From DATKXU01 sp035528905 (GTDB taxonomy: Bacteria > Armatimonadota > UBA5829 > DTJY01): a stretch of 64,000 bases of DNA. Where the stretch lies: positions 28,687 through 92,686 of the forward strand of contig DATKXU010000002.1 in assembly GCA_035528905.1 (NCBI GenBank). Direction: 5' to 3'. Both the position numbers and the translations under genes were made by a program. The notes under the pieces are model-generated. The model did not search any database and was not told the origin of the DNA. It saw only the letters and a list, made by a program, of their open reading frames with translations. Position 1 is the first letter of the stretch, and each line of letters begins with the position of its first letter. Positions 25,235-33,256 of this stretch are shown piece by piece.

Positions 25235-28200
25235 ATGCACAAGCTCTCTAACTTGAAGTTGGCCTTGGCATTGGCAGCGGTGACACTCGCTGCAGGCCCG
25301 AGCTGCCTTGCGCAGTCCCTGAGCGATGTAAGCGTGAAGCCCACAGCGGCAACTGCGAATTCTATATTCCTTTTCAAGGTTACGTGGGACCGTGGCAGCG
25401 AAGACAACGAAATCCAGACGCTGACCCTGAAAGTAGCCAAGATAGAGGTTTCGTGTCCACTGCCGACAGAGGCTGGGGAATGGAAGGTCGAAGTCAAGGT
25501 AAGCGGCGGTCTCGCCCTGATGTATGACCCGTGCCCGGAGGATCCGTCCATTCTATACTGTTCAGGCCTGCGGGCGAAGGAGTATGACCCTGACCACGCT
25601 GATGACTACGGAAAGCCGGACGACGTCAAGTTCACATGGACGGCTGAGTACACGGACAGTGAAGGGGAGACGCAGACGGTGAGTTCGTCGGAGGGGACGG
25701 TCACCGTGCACGACTCGTTCTACTTTTGGCCTGCAGGGTCTTTTTCCCCTATAGACAAATATGGTGGTGTGCGGGGCGATCGGGACTTCCTCACGTCATA
25801 CCCGTTCCAGTGGCCGAACAAGGACGTTTATATAGATCCTCTCCATGTCACCCCCTACGTAGAGCAGTTCCCCGACGATGGCACGTCGTCCAGCGACTAT
25901 ACCTTTCGCATCCATTACATCAATGTAGATAACAGCGCGCCGGTCCCCTGGCTGGAATGGGGGGACGACGTCTGGGCGCCAAGCGCCGAGCGTCACGAGC
26001 GTACCGGTGTGATGCTCTATTTGGACCGCGCCGACGTGGCTGTCCCTGGTTTCAAGCCGCATTTCATGTACAGAGAGGACTACGAGGATGTAAGCTATGG
26101 GACTGAAGTAGGTGTCAAGCATATTCTCCGCGTGGTGCCGGTTGGCGACACAATACTAAGGAGCGGCGGGGACGACTGGATATGTACCTGGCCGTATAGG
26201 CGCCCGTATGAGACAGGCCCGGACGGGATTCGCCGGTGGCCCTACTACGTAGCCTTGTCCCCCGGTGTATACCACTACTTCTTTGCCTGCAGTGACGACG
26301 ACATCTCGCAGGCCGACAATCCGTCGGGGCTTGACGATAAGTCGCCGTACCGGCCGGCAAGTAGTACCTATTCTCAGTACGATCCATTCTATGGCTCGCA
26401 CCAGATAGGCTTCAATACCGGGCTCTACCTGGACAAGCCCACGTACTTCCCGGGGCGGTTCTTCCCTTTCCTCAATTCGCTCACATACCTATACGATTCG
26501 TGGGCGTGGGGCGACGCGGCGATCCAAACGCATCCTAGGGTGGACCCGGGGCTTGGAGCCTGCTTCGAGAACGGCCGCCGCACTATCAGCGGCTTGAATG
26601 TTTACGAATATCCTCTGGGGGGCTCGCGTTTCCTGGGAACGCTCTACCCGTACAGGAGCGCAGTCAATCCGATGATAGCGAACCAGGGCAGCTGGAATTG
26701 GCGCATGTGGGCCGAGTCGGCTGCCGTCTCCGCTTCCACGCTGTGCGAGTTCAGGGTTGTCTATAAACAGTCCCAAGGCAAGCCGCCTGTGGGCGTCTGG
26801 CTGTGCATGAACAATGGCAACTTCGCGAACCCCTACAACCCAACTGCGCCGACCAAATACGAAATGAAGTCGGTGCACCGCGACAGCGACCCCTCGGCAG
26901 ACGAAATCAAGAATGGGGTTGTCTACAAGGTCACCCTAAACGCCGGGCAGAAGTTGGGTACCGGGCCGCACTACTACTGGTTCGAGGCGGGCGACGGCAC
27001 CAGAGTATGCCATTACCCGAGGCGCCCGGACGAGATCATATACAACGGCGGCACTTTCAATGACTACTACGTCCCGAAGATCGAGGCGCCGGATCCCCTC
27101 GACCCTTTGGCGCCCTGGCTTCCCGTTGACAACGACGTCATAAACGGCCCTTATGTCAACAACAAGCCCGTGTTGAGCGGGATGAGCTTGACCCCCGGTT
27201 CCGGCGTAGCAGGAACCGACTTCGTGTTTCGTGTGACGTATTCGGACGCGGACGGGCAGCGGCCTTACACCGCGTATCTTGTAATCAAGCCGGAAGGGTC
27301 GGCGACGGAAGAGCGCTACAGCATGCAGAAGGGCGCCGGCACGGATTACATCACGGGTGTCCAGTATTATTTGAACACTGCCAGCCTGGCGGGTCTTGCC
27401 CTCAAACCAGGGGTCACCTACACGCACCGGTTCGAGTTCACGGACGACTGGGGCCGGCAGACGGACCCGAACGATCTGAGGGTAGGCGAGACGACAACTA
27501 CGGGCTGGATTTCTGGACCGGTCATAACAGCGAACACAGCGCCTGTGCTGTACGGCGGCAAGGTAGAGTCGAACGATGGGTCGAATAACGCCGCGACTAT
27601 GTGGAACTACCGCGTTACTTACAAAGATGTGGACAACCAGCCGCCCGCATACGTGAAGCTCTACATCGGGCGGAAGGATACGACGGGAGAGCTTGTGTGG
27701 GATGCCGGGCATGGGATGGACGAAGCCATGGCAAGTGACAGGGTGTTCAGCGACGGCAAGGAGTACGTCTATTCCACGCGCCTGGACCAGAGCACTGATC
27801 CGTATTACCACTGCTTTGTCGCGGCGGATGCCTCGACAGCGATGGCCCAGTATGACGCCACCACGTCGCCCAGCGCCCACACGATATGGGAGCCTGTCGA
27901 AGTTCTCAGCGGCTCCGGCAAAGTATACGAGTTTGCGCACAAACCCGTTGTTGGGAACCTGTCGGTTCCCGAGTTGCCCGGTATGTACACGAACCCGTCC
28001 ATTTACGTGGGCGGCACACTCACGACGAATGTCACCATAGATCTGCTGCAAGGCACTGTCACGTTTGCGAGTGCTCCGACCGGCCAAGTGACCGCGAAAT
28101 ACTGGTTCGGCGTGCAAGGTCCGGATGAGGTGGTTGCGAACACGCCGCCTGCACTGACGCTCGGGAAGGTTGTTCCCACGACCGGATCGAGCACTACTCT

Positions 28201-31200
28201 ATTCACATTTTCGGTGCGTTACACGGATACCGATGGGTTGAAGGGCCAAGCCCCGGAGTACTCGCGTCTGATCCTGGATGGGCGGGCGGAGGCGCTCACC
28301 AGCAAGGCCGGCAGCTACAAGGAAGGCGTGACGTACGAGGCCCAGATGAACCTTGCAAACGGCGTTCACAAGTTCTACTTCGAGGCTTCGGACGGCGCTG
28401 GGTATGCGGTCTTCGACGCCGGCACTCCAAGCTCGAGGTCGTCCGGCGCTCCCATCGCGCCGATCACGCCGATCACAGGGCCGTATGTCAATGACCGACC
28501 AATCCTCTCGAATGGTCTGGTAACCCCGAACAACCCGCTGGGACATAGCACCGCGCAGCAGTTCGTCTACACGGTTAAGTATAGGGATGATTCCGGGGAC
28601 GCGCCGGATGCCGGCTACCCGGTCGTCTATGTAGATAACGCGAGTGAAACGGCCTATGACGGCACCGTGACCGCCATCGGCGCAACCGCAATAACCGATG
28701 ACTCGCAGAACTGGACTGTAGACCAATTCAAAGGTATGCCTATGCAGTTCACCAGCGCAGGCCCGAAGGCAACCTATCAAGTCTTTACCATCGGGAGCAA
28801 TACCAGCAATACGTTGACGATCCTGACAAGTGATCTCGTTGACGAGTTCGGTGTCAAGGTCGGCGATGAGTTCAGCATCGGCAAGCTCATCATGACGAAG
28901 GTCGATGCCGACGACAGCGACTACCTCGGGCCCGGAGGAGTGGATTATCAGGCGATCGTGCCGGGCCTCGGCGTAAGCGTCGGCCTTCTGCCGAACGATG
29001 TGCATACCGCTCATTTCAGGTCGAACACGAAAGAAATACTTGTAGGTCCGACGGACGCGGCGACCAGGGACACTACTCTGAGATTCCCTGCAGCGTCGGA
29101 GTTGCAGGGCCCGAAGGTCTCAATACAGGCGCCGGCGGGCAACGAACCCCCGACGTTAAGCAACGCCTCGCATACGCCGTCGCGGGGTACGGCTTCCACG
29201 GTGTTCACTTTCAAGGTGACGTATGCTGATCCGGACGGTGATGCGCCCACGGTGGATCCCATCAACAAGGTTGAGGGATTTGTCAGGGTTCTCATTGATG
29301 GAGCGCCTCACGCTATGACGCCGCCGGCCTCGCCGGATTATACCGCGGGCGCCGAGTTCACGTATTCATCCACTCTGAGTCCCGGCAAGCGCAACTATCA
29401 CTTCGAGGCGTCGGATGGCTGGGCAGCGGTCAGGCTGCCGGTGTCCGGCGAGCTGACTGTGACGGTCAACTACCCGCCGGCTCTGGGCGAACCTTCAATC
29501 ACGCCTGTGCGCGGGAACACGGGTATGTCCTATGTGTACAGCGTCAAGTACGTTGATCTGAACAACGACGCGCCCACATCGGTCAAGGTAGTCATAGACG
29601 GCCAGGAGACGGACATAACGGACTGCATGGTGGTGGTGCCGGGCGGCACCTATGCAACCGGAGTAGTGTACCGATATACGCTGCCGGGCGGCAGCCTCAC
29701 AGAAGGGTCTCACACCTATTACTTCAGGGCGGTGGACGCGCTTGAGGCCGCAACGCCCACCACTCAGATGGATGGCCCGTCCATCTACTCAAACTCCGCC
29801 CCGGCTTTCAGTGAGGCGGACGTGTCCCCGGCTAGCGGATGGAACACGGACACGTACACCTACTCAGTTGTCTATAGTGACCCCGACGGAGACGGTCCGG
29901 AATACGTGAAGGTCTACGTAGACAACGCGGACGCTGATGTGATGGTGAAGGATCCGAATGAGAACGACTTCGTGACGGGCGTCACTTACAGATTCCAGAA
30001 GCAGGGCCTCGGCCCTGGGTCGCATACGTATTACTTCAAGGCTTCCGATTATCTGGATACGGTTAGAGATCCTGCGTCAGGCGAGTACAACGGGCCGATT
30101 GTGACTGGAAGGCCGACTGCAACCATCACAATACGGTGCAGCGCATCGCCGATGGTGGGCCAGGCGGCAATCATAAGCGGCACGGTCAGCCCCGCAATGG
30201 CAGTGCCTTTGACGATCAAGTTTACCAGGCCGAGCGGCACAAAGTTCGAGCGATCGGTGAGCTCTCAGGCGAATGGGAGCTATTCACTCTCCTGGACGCC
30301 TGAGTTAAATGGGACATGGAAGATCTCGACCGCCTGGGCGGGAGGAGGAGATTATCTCCCGAGCAGCTCATCCGAGCTCACCGTAGTGGTAGCTGGTCCG
30401 AGTTTGACCATCACCGGGCTTCATATGATCTCCCTGCCGCTGCAGCCGAGTATCGGTTATCCCGAGGGATGTTTCGGCCGCATACCGCCATTCGCGTTGG
30501 CGAAATGGCAGCCTTCATCCGGCGCATACAAGCTCTACTCGCTGCTGCCTGGTTATGCGTCGGATTACGACTTCCCGCTGATTGCTGCCGGCCAGGCATA
30601 CTGGATCAAGACTCTGGAGCCCAAGGTGATCGCTCCCAGCGGCAGTCTGGTCAGCACCACTTGGTCCTTCAGCATACCAATCGAGGCTGGCTGGAACCAG
30701 ATAGGCTATCCGTTCCTGCAGGAAACAGTCTGGGGCAATCTGCAGGTCAGATACAACGCTCAGACCGTCAGCCTAGCGACTGCTCACGCAAATGGCTGGG
30801 TTCGCGAGTATGCGTGGACGTATGATCCAAGTATCAGGAACTACAAGCTCGTTGATGCAAACCGAGTGGGAGCGGACCGGACAATGCGCCCATGGCTCGG
30901 CTACTGGGTGAGAGCGTTGGTTGACTGCCAGCTAATAGTTCCGTCTCCTACAGGCGGGGGAATCGAGCCGCCGCCACCGCCGATGGGCGGGCAGCCCTTG
31001 GGTCTCTCTGAGCATGGGATAGAGGGTGCAGATACATACCGCCCGCGCGAGTGGACAGTCCGCATGATCGCCACTAGCGGCGAACTGCAGGACAGCGCCT
31101 ACTTCGGCCAGAGTTCCTCGAAGCCTGAGCGGATCGAGAGCCCGCCGTGTTTGGAGGGCTATGTGGATTTGTACTTCACCGATGATGAAAGGGACGGCAT

Positions 31201-31450
31201 CTATGCGGCTGATGTGAGAGGCAGCCTGTATTCCGGCGATAGCTGGCAGCTCAGAGTGGCGACGGACAGCCCAGGCGATGTCCAGTTGACCTGGGAGGGC
31301 CTGGAAAGCGTGCCGGCGAACGCGCGGCTAACGCTCGTGGACGAGCAGAACGGCGTTTCTCTCGAGTTGGTCTCTGGCGGCTCTTATACGTTCGAGGCCC
31401 GCCAGGTTTACACCAGCAGATCATTCCGCATCCTCTTCGAGACAAAGTAG
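25235..31450 (+). CDS. Giant exported protein with Ig-like repeats and C-terminal GW/GYW module
   Basis: 2071 residues, the largest gene here. The ATG at 25235 follows GTGGAGG. A signal peptide (LALALAAVTLAAGPSCLAQ) precedes an N-terminal beta-rich domain. From about residue 645 to 1640 there are repeated Ig-like units of roughly 100-130 residues. Each has the pattern 'PxLSxxxVTPxxG', 'FxVxYxDxDGDxP', 'VxIDGxxxxM' and 'GxHxYYFxASD'. The acidic DxDxDGD loops suggest calcium binding. Residues 1722-1899 carry the shared module (GLHMISLPL, GQAYWIKTL, GWNQIGYPF, WLGYWVRAL). The last 130 residues form a FlgD-like Ig domain ending YTSRSFRILFETK. It is probably a surface layer or adhesin-like fibre protein; the domain order is visible, the role inferred. 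Confidence 0.85.
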   Translation: MHKLSNLKLALALAAVTLAAGPSCLAQSLSDVSVKPTAATANSIFLFKVTWDRGSEDNEIQTLTLKVAKIEVSCPLPTEAGEWKVEVKVSGGLALMYDPCPEDPSILYCSGLRAKEYDPDHADDYGKPDDVKFTWTAEYTDSEGETQTVSSSEGTVTVHDSFYFWPAGSFSPIDKYGGVRGDRDFLTSYPFQWPNKDVYIDPLHVTPYVEQFPDDGTSSSDYTFRIHYINVDNSAPVPWLEWGDDVWAPSAERHERTGVMLYLDRADVAVPGFKPHFMYREDYEDVSYGTEVGVKHILRVVPVGDTILRSGGDDWICTWPYRRPYETGPDGIRRWPYYVALSPGVYHYFFACSDDDISQADNPSGLDDKSPYRPASSTYSQYDPFYGSHQIGFNTGLYLDKPTYFPGRFFPFLNSLTYLYDSWAWGDAAIQTHPRVDPGLGACFENGRRTISGLNVYEYPLGGSRFLGTLYPYRSAVNPMIANQGSWNWRMWAESAAVSASTLCEFRVVYKQSQGKPPVGVWLCMNNGNFANPYNPTAPTKYEMKSVHRDSDPSADEIKNGVVYKVTLNAGQKLGTGPHYYWFEAGDGTRVCHYPRRPDEIIYNGGTFNDYYVPKIEAPDPLDPLAPWLPVDNDVINGPYVNNKPVLSGMSLTPGSGVAGTDFVFRVTYSDADGQRPYTAYLVIKPEGSATEERYSMQKGAGTDYITGVQYYLNTASLAGLALKPGVTYTHRFEFTDDWGRQTDPNDLRVGETTTTGWISGPVITANTAPVLYGGKVESNDGSNNAATMWNYRVTYKDVDNQPPAYVKLYIGRKDTTGELVWDAGHGMDEAMASDRVFSDGKEYVYSTRLDQSTDPYYHCFVAADASTAMAQYDATTSPSAHTIWEPVEVLSGSGKVYEFAHKPVVGNLSVPELPGMYTNPSIYVGGTLTTNVTIDLLQGTVTFASAPTGQVTAKYWFGVQGPDEVVANTPPALTLGKVVPTTGSSTTLFTFSVRYTDTDGLKGQAPEYSRLILDGRAEALTSKAGSYKEGVTYEAQMNLANGVHKFYFEASDGAGYAVFDAGTPSSRSSGAPIAPITPITGPYVNDRPILSNGLVTPNNPLGHSTAQQFVYTVKYRDDSGDAPDAGYPVVYVDNASETAYDGTVTAIGATAITDDSQNWTVDQFKGMPMQFTSAGPKATYQVFTIGSNTSNTLTILTSDLVDEFGVKVGDEFSIGKLIMTKVDADDSDYLGPGGVDYQAIVPGLGVSVGLLPNDVHTAHFRSNTKEILVGPTDAATRDTTLRFPAASELQGPKVSIQAPAGNEPPTLSNASHTPSRGTASTVFTFKVTYADPDGDAPTVDPINKVEGFVRVLIDGAPHAMTPPASPDYTAGAEFTYSSTLSPGKRNYHFEASDGWAAVRLPVSGELTVTVNYPPALGEPSITPVRGNTGMSYVYSVKYVDLNNDAPTSVKVVIDGQETDITDCMVVVPGGTYATGVVYRYTLPGGSLTEGSHTYYFRAVDALEAATPTTQMDGPSIYSNSAPAFSEADVSPASGWNTDTYTYSVVYSDPDGDGPEYVKVYVDNADADVMVKDPNENDFVTGVTYRFQKQGLGPGSHTYYFKASDYLDTVRDPASGEYNGPIVTGRPTATITIRCSASPMVGQAAIISGTVSPAMAVPLTIKFTRPSGTKFERSVSSQANGSYSLSWTPELNGTWKISTAWAGGGDYLPSSSSELTVVVAGPSLTITGLHMISLPLQPSIGYPEGCFGRIPPFALAKWQPSSGAYKLYSLLPGYASDYDFPLIAAGQAYWIKTLEPKVIAPSGSLVSTTWSFSIPIEAGWNQIGYPFLQETVWGNLQVRYNAQTVSLATAHANGWVREYAWTYDPSIRNYKLVDANRVGADRTMRPWLGYWVRALVDCQLIVPSPTGGGIEPPPPPMGGQPLGLSEHGIEGADTYRPREWTVRMIATSGELQDSAYFGQSSSKPERIESPPCLEGYVDLYFTDDERDGIYAADVRGSLYSGDSWQLRVATDSPGDVQLTWEGLESVPANARLTLVDEQNGVSLELVSGGSYTFEARQVYTSRSFRILFETK

Positions 31451-31482
31451 GACGGGAGACAATTCCGAGAGGGGTGACATCC

Positions 31483-32292
31483 ATGCGCACAATGGTCAGA
31501 TTCAGGACTGCCAAGTGGTTGGCTTGGTCTCTGGCCAGCACCGTACTGGTGCCATACATGGCGAGCGGTGCTCTTGCAGCCTCCCAGGTCAGCGACGTCA
31601 AGCCGCAAACCATGGTCCTGTTTCCGTTAGATAAGGCGGCCACGGTGACCAAGTTACAGGTGGTCTCCGAGCTGAATGCTTTTCTTGGGCAGGGGCTGGC
31701 TTCATGCCCTAGGTACAGCGTCTTGGAGTACACGGAGCGTCTGCCCGCTGTGGAGCGCTTAGCGGCCATGCAGTCGGAGATGAAGCTGATAGCGGTGGGT
31801 CCGTTCTCACCCGACGACGCGGGCATCGCACACGCCGCCGTGCTCGCAAGAGCCATATCAGCAGACCTGTTTCTCGTTGGGTCCGTGGAGAAGTACACCT
31901 TCGCCGACAGGGAGGGTGTAGCGGAGATAACGGCTACCGTTCGGTTGGTGGATACGAAGACGGGGAAGGCTGTGCAGACTATCACGGTCACGGGGCGCGG
32001 TACGAAGCCATCTCCTACCGCGCCGGCGGGAGAGTCGAGCATTGCCTCTGAGGCTGTCAGGGACACGGGCAGGAAGGTCATCCAGGAGGTAACGGGCGAG
32101 GAATACAAAGAACGCGCAGTGCCACCTCCTATCGTGGCTGTGAGGAAAAAGAGCAGCAAGAAGTCGTGGATTCCGCTGTTGCTGCTGTCCCTTGGCGTTG
32201 GACTGCTGCTTGGAGGCTCGGGCGGCGGCGGTGATGGCGGTGGAGGCGGCGCCGACCCCGTACCGGATCAGCCACCTCCCATACCGTTCTGA
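31483..32292 (+). CDS. Exported TolB/CsgG-like protein with C-terminal membrane segment
   Basis: 269 residues from the ATG at 31483, eight bases after GAGGGG. A signal peptide (LASTVLVPYMASGALAA) is followed by a CsgG/TolB-like domain (about 40-205). That domain includes QTMVLFPLDKAATV, a conserved ISADLFLVGSVEKYTF and ITATVRLVDTKTGKAVQT. A hydrophobic segment WIPLLLLSLGVGLLLGG (about 226-243) is followed by a Gly-rich, then Pro-rich tail. The same order (signal, TolB-like, membrane segment) is seen in the next gene and in the N-terminal half of the first operon gene. Likely anchored in an envelope membrane. No outer-membrane channel residues of CsgG can be identified. Confidence 0.75.
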   Translation: MRTMVRFRTAKWLAWSLASTVLVPYMASGALAASQVSDVKPQTMVLFPLDKAATVTKLQVVSELNAFLGQGLASCPRYSVLEYTERLPAVERLAAMQSEMKLIAVGPFSPDDAGIAHAAVLARAISADLFLVGSVEKYTFADREGVAEITATVRLVDTKTGKAVQTITVTGRGTKPSPTAPAGESSIASEAVRDTGRKVIQEVTGEEYKERAVPPPIVAVRKKSSKKSWIPLLLLSLGVGLLLGGSGGGGDGGGGGADPVPDQPPPIPF

Positions 32293-32379
32293 CGCGGCCA
32301 CATTGCAGGGAAGGTGACAGGCTTGCCGGCTGCCCTTGGCATAGATGAGTCCCATAGCAATAGAGGAGCATACCAGACT

Positions 32380-33117
32380 GTGAGGCCAATACTTACCGGA
32401 ACCCGCATATGTCGGGTACTAGCTGTGACGTGTCTGCTGGTTTTCCAGTGTGCACAGGCGCTAAATGCCGATGATGTCCTCCAGAAGGAATCGCTGGCAC
32501 TTTTCCCCTTTGCAATAGGAAGTGACGTTGGAGCCTCGAAGCAGGAACTCATCCAGCAATGTGCCGGTGACCTGCTATTGCTCGTCAACGAAGGTCTGGC
32601 CGGGACGCGGCGTTACTCGGTCGTCCTATTCGACCCAAGAGCCGCTTCTGTGGACCGAGCTGTGCGTGAGAAGCAGATCACCGAGAAGGAAATCGCACAG
32701 CCGATTGATACCGGAGTTCAAGGGGTCGCCAAGGCGCGGAAGCTAGCCACCCTGATGGGCGCTAACTTGGCCATGATCGGTTCCATAGACCGATATGACT
32801 TCAACGAAAGGAAAGCCGAGGCCGAGTTGACCGTCACGCTGCAGTTGATAGACGCTAGGAGCGGCAGTTTCAGCACAATCACCGCGACAGGCAGAGCTGC
32901 GGCGGTTGAGGGGAAGACTGGGCAGGGGGAGGAGGCATTAGGAATCGGTGCGACTTACGAAGTTGCGGAGAAGCTGCTGGCGGAGGTGACGGCTGCGAGC
33001 CTCACTCAGCCGACCAGCCCGGCGGTCCCGCAGCCATCACACTCCAAGAAGAACCGAGGGTTGATCGCTGCCATGATCGGAGCCATCATAGTAGGCTTTG
33101 TGATCGGCAGCGGTTAA
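32380..33117 (+). CDS. Exported TolB/CsgG-like protein, paralogue of preceding gene
   Basis: 245 residues from a GTG at 32380, with GAGGAG eleven bases upstream. A GTG at 32314 is possible but would put 22 residues before the signal peptide (VLAVTCLLVFQCAQALNA). The body parallels the preceding protein: ESLALFPFAIGSD, LATLMGANLAMIGSIDRYDF and AELTVTLQLIDARSG. It ends with a hydrophobic segment, GLIAAMIGAIIVGFVIGSG, at the C-terminus. Last gene of the operon, followed by a strong terminator. Duplication of the neighbour is probable, given the shared order of parts. Confidence 0.73.
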   Translation: MRPILTGTRICRVLAVTCLLVFQCAQALNADDVLQKESLALFPFAIGSDVGASKQELIQQCAGDLLLLVNEGLAGTRRYSVVLFDPRAASVDRAVREKQITEKEIAQPIDTGVQGVAKARKLATLMGANLAMIGSIDRYDFNERKAEAELTVTLQLIDARSGSFSTITATGRAAAVEGKTGQGEEALGIGATYEVAEKLLAEVTAASLTQPTSPAVPQPSHSKKNRGLIAAMIGAIIVGFVIGSG

Positions 33118-33147
33118 CATGGAGCTAGGCTAGCCAAGCATAGAACC

Positions 33148-33187
33148 AAAGGCCCGTAGTCCATCTAGGGAGGGTACGGGCCTTTTT
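33148..33187 (+). terminator. Intrinsic terminator of the surface-protein operon
   Basis: AAAGGCCCGTA (33148-33158) pairs over 11 bases with TACGGGCCTTT (33175-33185), followed by a T-run (33183-33187). Confidence 0.92.
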
Positions 33188-33218
33188 CATCAGGTTCTGG
33201 CGCTGGCAGGCTTGACTG

Positions 33219-33247
33219 TTGACGACGCCGGTGAACCCTACTAATAT
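33219..33247 (+). promoter_or_regulatory. Promoter of the LptA/LptD-like gene
   Basis: TTGACG (33219-33224), a 17-base spacer and TAATAT (33242-33247). The ATG at 33257 is only about nine bases beyond the -10, so the mRNA would be leaderless or nearly so. Confidence 0.72.
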
Positions 33248-33256
33248 TGGATCCGT

